Assembly: GCF_013087515.1 (NCBI RefSeq)
Contig: NZ_JABFCN010000001.1
Location: 1-64,000, forward strand
DNA length: 64,000 nucleotides
Direction of reading: 5' to 3'
DNA from: Rhizobium sophorae
Lineage (GTDB): Bacteria > Pseudomonadota > Alphaproteobacteria > Rhizobiales > Rhizobiaceae
Shown here: positions 9,021 through 17,577 of the stretch, in pieces
How the letters are laid out: every line of letters starts with the position of its first letter
How positions within the stretch are numbered: the stretch's first letter is position 1
Translations under genes and position numbers: made by a program
The notes under the pieces: generated by a model
The model's input: only the letters and a program-made list of their open reading frames with translations
The model's database searches: none
Told to the model about the DNA's origin: nothing

Positions 9021-9330
9021 GTTTTTCAACCATCGCGGCGGCGATGCGCAGACTTCGCAACACGCCTTCCAACCGCGCTTTTTTATATTGCCGGCTAACC
9101 ATACCGCGACACGCTTAGCGTGTATATTTCTGTTGCATTTTAATAAAATCTTCAGCATGCATTAACCGTATCGGTGTAGGATTTGTTCATAACCGTATGG
9201 CCTGACATGCGTTCCGCCAGCGCATATCGGCCTTGGTCCCCTTGTTCTGCGTTTTCGGGGTGTTTTTGTGCGTGACCGGTTTCGAGACCTAGAAGGCCCC
9301 TTGGCCGTCAGGAAAAAGGACGTGGTATTA
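9021..9330. other. Promoter-bearing gap before the DUF2336-like gene
   Basis: 310 bases with no supported gene. An AT-rich stretch at 9100-9190 contains the octamer aaccgtat twice (about 9165 and 9190), which could be a direct-repeat binding site. No RIME-like copy is seen. Confidence 0.4.
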
Positions 9331-10317
9331 ATGGCGACTGTCAGCAGTTTCGAGAACCTGTCTCATCCGACACGGTCCGAACTGCGCCAATTCGCCGAAC
9401 TTTTCATGCCGCTGTTTCAAGCCTCCTCCGACGAGGCCAAGCGCCAGGCGGTCGCGGCGCTGTCCCAATGCGAGAACATGCCGGCCGCCGTGGCGCTGTT
9501 TATCGGCAACCAGCCGATCGAGATCGCAGCCCCTTTTCTTGCCGCCTCAAAGGCAATCGCCGACGATACGCTGATCACCATCGCGCGCATGCAGGGTGCA
9601 GCGCATGTCAAGGCGATCGTCAGTCGCGATTCACTCTCGCCGAAGGTCATCGATGCTTTGGTGGCGCTGCGCCAGAGCCAGCCGCGGTCCGCGGCCGCAT
9701 CGGCGCCGGTCATGAAATCGCCGGCGGTGCCGCTTTCGCCGGCACCGGCCGAGACCAACGAGGCGGATGCCCTGGAGGAACAGCGGGTTGCCAATGAAGA
9801 GGTGTTGCGCGAACGCATCCTCGGGCTTGCCGGCCATCTCGGCCGTGCCGACGAGGACAGGCTCGGTCTGCGCACGCTCACCGACATTCAGGAGGCGCTG
9901 CTGGTGCGCTTTGCCCGCTCGCGCGAGGCGACGCATTTCGCAACCGCACTTGCCGATGCGCTTTCCGCCAGCCGCTGGCTTGCCGAGCGCATCATGCTCG
10001 ATCTTTCCGGCCAGCAGCTCGCCACGACGCTGACCAGCCTCGGCATGGGCTTTCTCGATGCCGTCTTCGTGCTCGAAAGGCTCTATCCGCACCTTGCCGA
10101 ACAGCAGCACAACGTCACCCGCGGCTGGATGGTGCTCGATGCGCTCGACCCGGAAGAATGCGACGAACGCGTCGAAGCCTGGCGGCGTGCCGATCGCTAC
10201 ACCTATAAGCCGGAAGCGACCGATACGCCCGCACCGGCGGCAACGCCCGACTATCGCTTCATCCGCCAGGCGCCGCCGCAGCGCGACATGCGCGTCATGG
10301 GGCGGCGGTGTCGCTGA
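9331..10317 (+). CDS. DUF2336-like helical-repeat protein
   Basis: 328-aa soluble protein made of short helical repeats. The N-terminal part (RSELRQFAELFMPLFQ, AAVALFIGNQPIEIAAPFLA, DDTLITIARMQGAAHVKAIV) has the spacing of HEAT-like DUF2336 proteins. A Pro/Ala linker near residues 130-150 leads to a second helical domain, then an Arg-rich tail. AAGGA lies 10 bases before the ATG; the frame extends upstream but without a site. A scaffold or signalling-adaptor role is conceivable but not shown. The family call is by resemblance only. Confidence 0.6.
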   Translation: MATVSSFENLSHPTRSELRQFAELFMPLFQASSDEAKRQAVAALSQCENMPAAVALFIGNQPIEIAAPFLAASKAIADDTLITIARMQGAAHVKAIVSRDSLSPKVIDALVALRQSQPRSAAASAPVMKSPAVPLSPAPAETNEADALEEQRVANEEVLRERILGLAGHLGRADEDRLGLRTLTDIQEALLVRFARSREATHFATALADALSASRWLAERIMLDLSGQQLATTLTSLGMGFLDAVFVLERLYPHLAEQQHNVTRGWMVLDALDPEECDERVEAWRRADRYTYKPEATDTPAPAATPDYRFIRQAPPQRDMRVMGRRCR

Positions 10318-10333
10318 GCTGCGGGTTGACTGA

Positions 10334-10433
10334 CTAAAACGCGTCGCGATCTTTCAGATCCGCTCATCGCGCTTAGGTCTTTTTTTACGCATGCCGTTGT
10401 CGCAAAACCGCTGCTCACTTTTGTGCGACATGC
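10334..10433. repeat. RIME-like repeat, type A
   Basis: Arms GCATGCCG (10389) and GCGACATGC (to 10433) surround gcaaaaccgctgctcacttttgtgc. Preceded by the same cgcgatctttcag module as at 2088-2137, so the two copies share about 100 bases. Located just after the DUF2336-like gene. Confidence 0.8.
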
Positions 10434-10491
10434 TTTGGCCGCATAATATGAGCGGTTCGACATGACGCTGAGCTGACGAGCGCCTTGGCTC

Positions 10492-10836
10492 TCAACCGCC
10501 CTTCGCAAGCGGGATCATGTCCCCCAGTTCCTCCGCCTCCAGCTCGACGATCCAGAGATCGGGGTCGAATTTGCGTTCGCGCTCCAGCATCGCGCGTACC
10601 GCTTCAGGATCGCTGCGCGACACGCGGATCTCGAACAGGCGGTCGCCGGCCTGGCCCTCGTCGAAAGCGGACTGCGGCGCCGGCGCGTAAAGCGTTTCCA
10701 GGCCGTCGCGGAAGTGCTGACGGATGAAGATAGCACCTGCTTCCTCCGCACCCTTCTTTTCGATGGCGGCGAAATCGCCGCTGGCAAAGACGCGGCGCAG
10801 GAGAGCGGAAACGAAGATGTCGGCGCGTAATCTCAT
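10492..10836 (-). CDS. DUF1491 family protein
   Basis: 114-aa soluble protein starting MRLRADIFVSALLRRVFASG, with GAIFIRQH and a C-terminal WIVELEA segment typical of DUF1491. The ATG at 10836 fits the family N-terminus; the frame extends upstream into a repeat. No function is established for the family that I know of. It is convergent with the DUF2336-like gene. Confidence 0.85.
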   Translation of the reverse strand: MRLRADIFVSALLRRVFASGDFAAIEKKGAEEAGAIFIRQHFRDGLETLYAPAPQSAFDEGQAGDRLFEIRVSRSDPEAVRAMLERERKFDPDLWIVELEAEELGDMIPLAKGG

Positions 10837-10850
10837 TGGGGCGGTATAAA

Positions 10851-10920
10851 GCATGTCGCGCGATAACGACATGCGGAAAAATAAAGACTTAAAGCCCGAG
10901 ACGAGATTGCGACATGCTTT
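10851..10920. repeat. Degenerate RIME-like repeat
   Basis: GCATGTCG and CGACATGC are separated by only 8 bases (10851-10874). A second GCGACATGCTTTAG end lies at 10907-10920. The type A arms are kept but the usual interior is missing. Confidence 0.65.
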
Positions 10921-10968
10921 AGACTGGCGCGGGCGGCGGCAACCCGCAGTCAAATCTTGAACGCCGAG

Positions 10969-12417
10969 TCAGACCTTGACTGCCAGCCGCAGGCCTCCCC
11001 AATGCCGACCGCGGACGGTGATCGGAGCGGAGATATCCTTCATCATCACGAAGTTGCCGCCGCCCATGTCGCGCCGATAGGTCTGGACGAGGAAAGGCGC
11101 GGTGCTGCGGCCTGCGGCAAGGCCGACACGATCGGCGAAGATGCGGCGATTGCGGCAATTGGCGGTGTTCCAGACGGTGTCGCCAGGCCGCTGGGTTTGC
11201 GAGAATTTCCGGTTGTGGGTCGGCAGATAGCCGTTCTCGTCGATCGCCGCGCAGAAGGCGATGCGCTCGTCCAAGGTTGTGACGGGTTCCTGGATCGGCG
11301 GCAGCAGGCGGTCGGTGAGTTCGGTGAAGGCTGCCATCATCTGTGCCGGATCGGAGCCCGGTATCGGCCGATACCGTCGGTCGAAAAGAGCATCGAGCCC
11401 AATCTGGCCTTCCGCGACGGCGCGTTCGAAGGCGCCGGAAATCTGTCTTGCCACCGACTGCGCTTCCTCGATCCAACGGCTGTCGGCGGTCTTGACGCCG
11501 GCGCTCGCCGTCAGCTGGATCAGGGTTTCCGAGAGGCCGACGACGCTGTCGACGCGTTTTGCCGCTTGCTGCAGCCTGACATTCGAGCCGGCGACCTCGG
11601 CCGACATCTCGCCGAGTTTCTCGACGAAGCCGGCGCATTGCTGGTCGACCGCCTCGGTGGTGTTGGCCATGACAGTCGAACTGTCGAGGATGCGGGTGAT
11701 GACATGTTCCATGCTTTCGAAGGCGCCGCGCATCGCCTCCGACTTGTCACGCACGCCGGCGGCACTGTCGCGCGCAACGGTGCCGACGGCCGACAGCCGG
11801 TCGATCTTCACGCGCAGTTCGTCCAGCGTCTGCTGGATGGAGCCGGTCGCCTTCGAGGTCTGCAACGAAAGAGCCCGGACCTCGGCGGCGACGACCGCAA
11901 AACCCTTGCCCGCATCGCCGGCGCGCGCCGCCTCGATCGCGGCGTTCAGCGCCAGCAGGTTGGTCTGGCGGGCGATGGTGCTGATCTCCTCGGCGATATT
12001 GTCGACATCGGCAAGCGACTTGGAGAAGCCAGCTATCTCCGCGCTGATCTCGTTGGAGGACTGGACCATGTGACCGATCTCGGCGACGGAGCCCGTCAGG
12101 CGGTCAGCTGATTCTTTCAGCATGTGACGGGCTTCGGCCGCCGTGCGGTCGGTCTCGCGCAGCGACACGGCGACCGAGCGGTTGGTCTCGGCAATCGAAA
12201 GCGCGGTGCGGGTGACATGATCGAAGGCGGAGGCATGCCGGGCCGACATTCCCGCCATGTCCTGGATGGCGCCGGCGATATCGACGAGATCAATGCCAAG
12301 GGTGGAGGCTTCTTCGGCAAGTCGCAACAGGATGTGGCGCAACGCCTCGCGATCCGGCCCTCCCGCTTCGACCGCCGGTTCTCCAGCCAGATCGTCTATC
12401 GCCTTCAGCGCATGCAT
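10969..12417 (-). CDS. Soluble methyl-accepting chemotaxis protein
   Basis: 482-aa chemoreceptor with no membrane helix. The signalling hairpin tip [20 protein letters not shown] lies near residues 145-165, with [13 protein letters not shown] after it; that places the signalling module in the N-terminal two thirds. The C-terminal 150 residues ([48 protein letters not shown]) resemble the ligand-sensing end of some rhizobial receptors. It therefore senses a cytoplasmic signal and would act through CheA/CheW. No C-terminal CheR/CheB docking pentapeptide is seen. Confidence 0.88.
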   Translation of the reverse strand: MHALKAIDDLAGEPAVEAGGPDREALRHILLRLAEEASTLGIDLVDIAGAIQDMAGMSARHASAFDHVTRTALSIAETNRSVAVSLRETDRTAAEARHMLKESADRLTGSVAEIGHMVQSSNEISAEIAGFSKSLADVDNIAEEISTIARQTNLLALNAAIEAARAGDAGKGFAVVAAEVRALSLQTSKATGSIQQTLDELRVKIDRLSAVGTVARDSAAGVRDKSEAMRGAFESMEHVITRILDSSTVMANTTEAVDQQCAGFVEKLGEMSAEVAGSNVRLQQAAKRVDSVVGLSETLIQLTASAGVKTADSRWIEEAQSVARQISGAFERAVAEGQIGLDALFDRRYRPIPGSDPAQMMAAFTELTDRLLPPIQEPVTTLDERIAFCAAIDENGYLPTHNRKFSQTQRPGDTVWNTANCRNRRIFADRVGLAAGRSTAPFLVQTYRRDMGGGNFVMMKDISAPITVRGRHWGGLRLAVKV

Positions 12418-12552
12418 GACCGACGCTCCCCCGCCCCAATCAGAAAAGCTTCAGGCAACATGGTTAATAAGTTGCAAACAGCGGCAGCACCTTAGACTTA
12501 GGTTGTAGGGAAAGCGGACTCCGTGACCGTGGACCGGCCGTGTGGCGACCCA

Positions 12553-13527
12553 TCAGCTGGCGGTGAAGCCCGTCAGCCGCTCGCTCAGCTGCCAGAGACG
12601 TTCGGCAAATTCCGGATTGGTTGCCCAAGGACGGACACCGAGCATCTCGGTCGAATCACCGGGGACGGCGATGGCGATATCGCAGTTCTCACAATAGACG
12701 CCGCCGAGACCCTCAAGCTTCTCGCTGACGGCGCACCAGACGATGGTCGACGCCCCCTGCTCAATCGTCTTCTTGTTGTTTTCCGGATCGATGACCGGCT
12801 TGCCATCCTGGTCGACATAGCCGCTCGCCTTGAGGAAGTCGCTCGACTGATGGCGCACCAGATTGGTGGTGACGATACCGCCCGGATGCAGCGAGAAGGC
12901 TCTGACGCCGTGTTTCGCCCCCAAAGCGTCCAGCGAGACCGCAAAGAGAGCATTTGCCGACTTCGACTGGCCATAGGCGAGATAGGGCGCGTATTCGCGG
13001 TTCTCGAAATTCGGATCGTCGAAATCGACACCGGAGAAGATGTGGCCGCGCGAGGAGACTGCGACGACGCGCGCACCCTCGGCCTCCACCAGCGCCGGCC
13101 AGAGGCGGGCAGTGAGCTGGAAATGGCCGAGATGATTGGTGGAGAACTGCGATTCGTAGCCGCGGGCATCACGCGTCAACGGGTTCGCCATGACGGCAGC
13201 ATTGTTGACGAGCAAATGCAGGGGCTCGCCGCTAGCGAGGAAGCGATCGGCAAAATCGTCGATCGAGCTGAGGTCCATCAGATCGAGCTTTTCCACCGCA
13301 AGGCCGGGAATGCTTTGCACGGCCGCCTTGGCTTTTTCGAGATTGCGGGCGGGGACGACAACCCTGGCGCCGGCTTCGGCGAGCACACGCGCCGTCTCGA
13401 GGCCAAGACCGGAATAGCCGCCGGTGACGATCGCGACCTTGCCTGAAAGATCGTGCCCGGCAATCACGTCGGCGGCGGTTGATGCCGCACCGAAACCGGA
13501 ACCGATGGGAGCTTGTGGGGTGGACAT
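12553..13527 (-). CDS. SDR family oxidoreductase (retinol-dehydrogenase-like)
   Basis: 324-aa NAD(P)-dependent dehydrogenase. It has TGGYSGLG (residues 35-42), DLMDLSSI, NNAAVM, an SSRGH serine, and YGQSKSANAL as the catalytic Tyr/Lys pair. The HPGGIVTTNL loop fits the light-dependent protochlorophyllide reductase/retinol dehydrogenase-like branch. It is divergent from an AraC regulator starting about 100 bases away, its likely controller. Substrate unknown. Confidence 0.9.
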   Translation of the reverse strand: MSTPQAPIGSGFGAASTAADVIAGHDLSGKVAIVTGGYSGLGLETARVLAEAGARVVVPARNLEKAKAAVQSIPGLAVEKLDLMDLSSIDDFADRFLASGEPLHLLVNNAAVMANPLTRDARGYESQFSTNHLGHFQLTARLWPALVEAEGARVVAVSSRGHIFSGVDFDDPNFENREYAPYLAYGQSKSANALFAVSLDALGAKHGVRAFSLHPGGIVTTNLVRHQSSDFLKASGYVDQDGKPVIDPENNKKTIEQGASTIVWCAVSEKLEGLGGVYCENCDIAIAVPGDSTEMLGVRPWATNPEFAERLWQLSERLTGFTAS

Positions 13528-13575
13528 GACGTGCCCTCCGTTGTTGCCTGATGGCCTTATGTAAGCCCGATAAAT

Positions 13576-13610
13576 GGGATTCTGAATGCTTGCAAATCCC
13601 GATTTCCTGC
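13576..13610 (+). promoter_or_regulatory. Candidate AraC-family operator
   Basis: 35-base segment with CTGAATGC, AAATCCCG and ATTTCCTGC in order. A closely matching segment of the same length lies at 62552-62586, in front of the other SDR/AraC pair of this window. Conservation between two unlinked divergent promoters suggests a shared regulator site or a common origin. Confidence 0.55.
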
Positions 13611-13624
13611 TTCATCGTTCAAAA

Positions 13625-14623
13625 ATGACCAGTGATCCGCTTTCCGAAATGCTCAATCTGCTCGATGCACGCTGCCTCGTGTCGGGCGGGCTGATCGCCG
13701 GCGGCGCCTGGGCGCTGCGTTTCCCCCAGCCGAACCGGATAAAGATCAGCGCGGTCGCCAAAGGGCGCTGCTGGCTTTGCCTCGACAATGACAGTGAACC
13801 CATTCTGCTCGAGGCAGGCGACGTTGCGCTTCTGAACGGCCGGTTTTCGTTCGTCCTGGCGAGCGACCTTGCCGTTGCGCCCGCCGATGCGGTTGGCGCC
13901 TTCAAGGAGAAGGTCGACGGCATAGCACGCCACGGCGTTGGCGAGGATTTCCACTATCTCGGCGGCCACATCGCGCTCGGGCCGCAGGGCATGGAGCTGC
14001 TGTCCGAGGTGCTGCCGCCGATCATTCATGTGCGCGCCGCCCTTGCCGAAGCCGGCGTGCTGCGCTGGCTGCTCGACCAGCTGGTGCGGGAGATGGCGGC
14101 GAAGCGGCCAGGCGCCCTGCTCGCCTCGACCCAGCTTGCGCAATTGATGTTCGTGCAGGTGCTGAGGGCGCACATCATGAGCTCGGCGCCATTGACGGTC
14201 GGGTGGCTCCGCGCCTTCGGCGACGATCGCATTGCGCCCGCGCTGCGGCTGATGCATGGCGATCCCGGCCGGTCCTGGCAGCTTGGCGAACTGGCAAAGG
14301 CGGCCGGCATGTCGCGCACGAGTTTTGCGCTGCGGTTCAAGACCGTGGCGGGGGTTGCGCCGCTCACCTATCTGATCGGCTGGCGCATGCGCCTTGCCGA
14401 ACGCGAGCTGCGGGAGGGCAGCATGCCGGTTTCGGCGCTGGCGCTTTCGCTCGGCTACACATCCGAAAGCGCCTTCAGCAACGCCTTCAAAAGGATGACG
14501 GGTATGGCGCCGAAGCGCTATCGCGTGGCGATGGCCCGCGAGACCGGGCCGATCGAAGAGGTGGTGGATGTCGAGGGACAGGCGATGACGACGCATTACA
14601 GGCTGTTGAGGGCGGCATCGTAG
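13625..14623 (+). CDS. AraC family transcriptional regulator (cupin_6 type)
   Basis: 332 aa beginning MTSDPLSEMLNLLDARCLVSGG. The N-terminal cupin-like sensing domain (about 1-200) contains KGRCWLCLD and LLEAGDVALLNG. The C-terminal double helix-turn-helix (about 225-320) contains GELAKAAGMSRTSFALRFK and ALSLGYTSESAFSNAFKRMTG. I chose 13625 because an ATG at 13586 lies within the conserved promoter segment 13576-13610. It probably regulates the divergent SDR gene. Ligand unknown. Confidence 0.88.
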   Translation: MTSDPLSEMLNLLDARCLVSGGLIAGGAWALRFPQPNRIKISAVAKGRCWLCLDNDSEPILLEAGDVALLNGRFSFVLASDLAVAPADAVGAFKEKVDGIARHGVGEDFHYLGGHIALGPQGMELLSEVLPPIIHVRAALAEAGVLRWLLDQLVREMAAKRPGALLASTQLAQLMFVQVLRAHIMSSAPLTVGWLRAFGDDRIAPALRLMHGDPGRSWQLGELAKAAGMSRTSFALRFKTVAGVAPLTYLIGWRMRLAERELREGSMPVSALALSLGYTSESAFSNAFKRMTGMAPKRYRVAMARETGPIEEVVDVEGQAMTTHYRLLRAAS

Positions 14624-14932
14624 CGGCGCAAGATCCAGATGATCTTAGGCCCGATCGGGTCAGCGGCATCATGCTCTCAATGCTGTCGCCCGCATTCCGT
14701 GATGAAGTGGATCAAAGAGGGCCGTCGCCTGTGTATCGTTTTTCCGGGCCTATTTTTGAAGATATGCGGCGCATTGGAATGTTGACCATCGAAGACGCGC
14801 TCAGGCTCGACGCCTGTCCGCGGAAGCTGAATTGTAGCTCCCCCTCCATGCATTGTCTCATTCCGTACCATTCCACCGGTCGAGTCACGACCCTGATAAG
14901 TTGAATCAACTGATTTGGTATAGGAGGAGAAA
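14624..14932. other. Gap before a small gene
   Basis: 309 bases. A palindrome AGTTGA-A-TCAACT lies at about 14899-14911, just upstream of the ribosome-binding site of the next gene. An open frame 14671-14904 starts without a ribosome-binding site and I do not support it. Confidence 0.4.
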
Positions 14933-15112
14933 ATGATGACTGTCACGGTGATCAAACCCGCACAGGATCGGAAAAAGGTGTCCGATGCCTATGAACTTGA
15001 CTATTTTGTGCAGAAACACGCCATCGCCAGAATGGACGCGATCCGGATTCTCAATCTGCACCGATCTGATCGGGATGCCTCCGACCGGGCCGCGCATCGT
15101 CTCAAAAGGTGA
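14933..15112 (+). CDS. Small DUF3606-like protein (59 aa)
   Basis: Starts MMTVTVIKPAQDRKKVSDAY after a strong AGGAGGAG, and ends AAHRLKR. The segment YELDYFVQKHAIARMDAIRI resembles the YEVRYW..KFGV pattern of DUF3606 proteins, with a short helical C-terminus. The resemblance is weak to moderate. The ribosome-binding site and composition make it a real gene; function unknown. Confidence 0.65.
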   Translation: MMTVTVIKPAQDRKKVSDAYELDYFVQKHAIARMDAIRILNLHRSDRDASDRAAHRLKR

Positions 15113-15149
15113 TCTACCGACCGGGACGAGACGGGCGGGATTTTCCCTT

Positions 15150-15356
15150 TCATTTGCCAATGAGATTTAACACGAGGCCGACCAGCGCATCCTTGGTCGT
15201 CGTCCCCTTTTGAAAGGCATACAAAAGAACGGTCAAGAGATCCGAGCCGTCTTCGCTATCGGGCGAGATGTCATGCCGGGCGCAGGCCTCCTGGAAGGCG
15301 ATCAGGAGCACTGTCGAAGCGGTCTCGTCGACATGGTGATTGTAAAATGAGGTCAC
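15150..15356 (-). CDS. Conserved small protein (68 aa)
   Basis: Starts at GTG (MTSFYNHHVDETASTVLLIA) with AAGGA 7 bases upstream and ends LVGLVLNLIGK. It is acidic in the middle (SPDSEDGSD) with amphipathic helices on both sides. It ends 37 bases from the end of the convergent DUF3606-like gene and is transcribed in the same direction as the Crp/Fnr gene, which overlaps none of it. Function unknown. Confidence 0.65.
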   Translation of the reverse strand: MTSFYNHHVDETASTVLLIAFQEACARHDISPDSEDGSDLLTVLLYAFQKGTTTKDALVGLVLNLIGK

Positions 15357-15402
15357 GCATCATCCTTAAGGGTTGCCGACGTCAAATGCGTTCAGTTGTC
15401 GA

Positions 15403-16170
15403 TCAGGCAGGCCGTATCAACGGCGCGGCATCATTCGGAACCGGCTTCGATTTGCCAAGAGGAATGCCGGTCAGCCGTTCGTATTCTATCTCAGCCGGGC
15501 CATAAGTGCCTTGGCAGAGGTGCATCAGCCCAGTGCGATCCAGGACGAGAATTTCCCCACGTTGCGATTTGATGAAGTGCTTCGCTTCGAGAATTTGCAG
15601 GGCCACTGTTACACCCGGCCTACGCACGCCAAGCATCATCGCAAGAAATTCATGGGTCACATAGAAGCTGTCGCCATTGACGCGGTCGTGAACCATGAGG
15701 ATCCATCGCGCCAGCCGCTCTTCCAGTTTGATCTGACCGTTTGCAAGAGCGGTGTAGGTGGTTTGGATACCGAGCGTACGGGCATAATGCATCAAAAGTT
15801 CAGTTAACGCGGGGCTCTGAGACATCGCTTCTTGAAGATTGTCGGCAGAAATACGAAGTGCCGAGCCACCCATCTGGACGAAGCAGTCAAACGGGCTTTC
15901 TGTATCGCCCTGGACCAGCGACGTGCCAGTCATGCCATCCCGGCCGAACAGGCCGACCTCGACGGTTGAACCGCCCTCTTTGCTTGCCACCACCGAACCA
16001 AGACCCGCCTCGAAAAAATAGACGAAGTTGATCGGCTGATGCGCCTTTTCGAGCGACTGACGAAGGTTGAGCTGCATTCTCTCCAGACTGGGGGCAAGCA
16101 GGCGCCGATCTTCAGGGGCAAGGGCACACAACAAATGGTTCTTGAACGTGCTTATATTTTGGTTGGTCAT
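15403..16170 (-). CDS. Crp/Fnr family transcriptional regulator
   Basis: 255 aa. The cyclic-nucleotide-binding-like domain (about 20-130: FVYFFEAGLGSVVASKEGG, TVEVGLFGRDGMTG) is followed by a long helix and a winged helix (LAMMLGVRRPGVTVALQIL). The N-terminus lacks the cysteine cluster of Fnr and the domain lacks a clear cAMP-binding RTA motif, so its signal is unknown. The ATG at 16170 follows GAGAG; the 12 upstream residues look non-native. Confidence 0.88.
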   Translation of the reverse strand: MTNQNISTFKNHLLCALAPEDRRLLAPSLERMQLNLRQSLEKAHQPINFVYFFEAGLGSVVASKEGGSTVEVGLFGRDGMTGTSLVQGDTESPFDCFVQMGGSALRISADNLQEAMSQSPALTELLMHYARTLGIQTTYTALANGQIKLEERLARWILMVHDRVNGDSFYVTHEFLAMMLGVRRPGVTVALQILEAKHFIKSQRGEILVLDRTGLMHLCQGTYGPAEIEYERLTGIPLGKSKPVPNDAAPLIRPA

Positions 16171-16623
16171 CGTGCTCTCTGGGGCGAAAGCACGACGATC
16201 TTCCAAACGTCAGCGCCCTTACGTGGCTGACGTCATATATAAGACTGCGCTTAAAAGCTGCATTGCGCAACAACTTTTGTACGAAATCGTACAGAGTCGC
16301 ACCTAAACGTTGTTTGGAAGGAGGATTTGGCCCGGCGGCCGGCGTCAGCTGTCGGGTCCGCAATCGGGATAGCGGACCTACTCATCTTCAGCCGTCCGGT
16401 TGGAGCTTCGAGGCGAATAGGAATGGCGATTCGACCGCGACGCTTAACAAGCTTAGCTCGACAGAAAAATAACTAACGGCCCCTTCGCGTCTGACATTGC
16501 TTCAGGATTGAGACGCTGGTCCGAGGGACGCTTGCCATGTGCGGCACTCTCGATGCATCCGGCGATGCGGTGCAGGAAGGCCTTGCCATGACTGACCTGG
16601 CGCCGTTTTGCGAGGCGCAGAAC
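16171..16623. other. Intergenic region with two palindromes
   Basis: 453 bases without a gene. TGACGTCA lies at 16229-16236 and the perfect palindrome TGTACGA-aa-TCGTACA at 16278-16293. Both are upstream of the Crp/Fnr start, in position to be operators for it. The region from 16320 to 16620 shows no further structure that I can name. Confidence 0.45.
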
Positions 16624-17577
16624 CTAGATCGCGCCGATTTCCTTGAGTTTCTTCAGCACCGCCTGGTTCGGCTCGCCATCTTCGGGCAGGTTGTAGTGCT
16701 TCTGAAAATGGCGGATGGCCGCGCGGGTCTGCTCGCCGGCGACGCCGTCGACGCCGACATTGGCATAGGCCATGTTGGAAAGACCCTTCTGGATCTTCAA
16801 CACCAGGTCGACATTGGTGATTTGGCTTGATGGAACCTGTTTTGCCGCCGATGGAACCGTTTTGACGGTCTTCTCGGCGTTGCGGATCGCCGCTGCCACC
16901 GGGTCTTCAGCCGCTGCCTTCGAGCTTACATCCTCCGGCGGCTTTTCGGCGGGCACGGTCGAGGGGCCGGCGGCATCGGTCTTCAGCGCCGCCAATACCT
17001 CCGGCGTCGGATCGCCGGTCTGGGTCATGCCGACGGTCTCCTCGAAGAAGAGAATGGCTGCGCTGGTGCGGGGGCCAATGATGCCGTCCGGAATGCCATT
17101 ATAGAGGCCGCGGCGCACCAGCTGCTGCTGGATGTCCATGACGAGCTGGCTCGGCTGCTGGCCGGGTGCGGCAGGCGCCGGTGTCGCGTTGGTGGTGGCG
17201 GTATCCTGCGGCCGTTCGATCCGGAAGGTGGTGACGTCACCCTGTTGCTCCTCGGCCGGCCGGCGGGCGCCGAGCACGGTCGGAGATTGCGGATCGCGGG
17301 TGCGGAAGATCGGATGTGGATGCAGGCCCGGCTGATACCAGAGTGCATTGGCGGCGACGAAGGAGAAGATGACGGCGAAGGTGATCGCGCCGCCGGCGAC
17401 CGACGGATTGCGGCCGATGACGCCGCCGAGCACGGATGCGCCCTGCAGGCCGAGCCCGCCGAGCACGGAGGCGCCCTGCAGGCCGAGCCCGCCGAGGGCG
17501 GCAGCGCCTGACATCAGAAGGCCCGGCTGCTGCCGTCCCCTTTTTCCCCTAGGCGATTTTCGCTTGCGCGCGGCCAT
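16624..17577 (-). CDS. Membrane protein with two peptidoglycan-binding domains
   Basis: 317 aa. A very basic N-terminus (MAARKRKSPRGKRGRQQ) is followed by a tandem GLGLQGASVLGG repeat (33 bases, twice), then a membrane helix (AGGAITFAVIFSFVAANALW). The periplasmic part has two PG_binding_1 domains: QQQLVRRGLYNGIPDGIIGP near 150-200 and IQKGLSNMAYANVGVDGVAG near 262-310. It overlaps the end of the upstream kinase gene by 29 bases, so the two are co-expressed. It is probably a cell-wall sensor or tether; no catalytic domain is seen. Confidence 0.85.
   Translation of the reverse strand: MAARKRKSPRGKRGRQQPGLLMSGAAALGGLGLQGASVLGGLGLQGASVLGGVIGRNPSVAGGAITFAVIFSFVAANALWYQPGLHPHPIFRTRDPQSPTVLGARRPAEEQQGDVTTFRIERPQDTATTNATPAPAAPGQQPSQLVMDIQQQLVRRGLYNGIPDGIIGPRTSAAILFFEETVGMTQTGDPTPEVLAALKTDAAGPSTVPAEKPPEDVSSKAAAEDPVAAAIRNAEKTVKTVPSAAKQVPSSQITNVDLVLKIQKGLSNMAYANVGVDGVAGEQTRAAIRHFQKHYNLPEDGEPNQAVLKKLKEIGAI

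Noticed and set aside
13586..13624. Upstream ATG for the first AraC gene
   Set aside because: It lies within the promoter segment conserved with the second SDR/AraC pair, so the start at 13625 is preferred.
14671..14904. 77-codon open frame downstream of the first AraC gene
   Set aside because: No ribosome-binding site, a low-complexity Cys/Ser-rich end, and position within the gap before a well-supported small gene.
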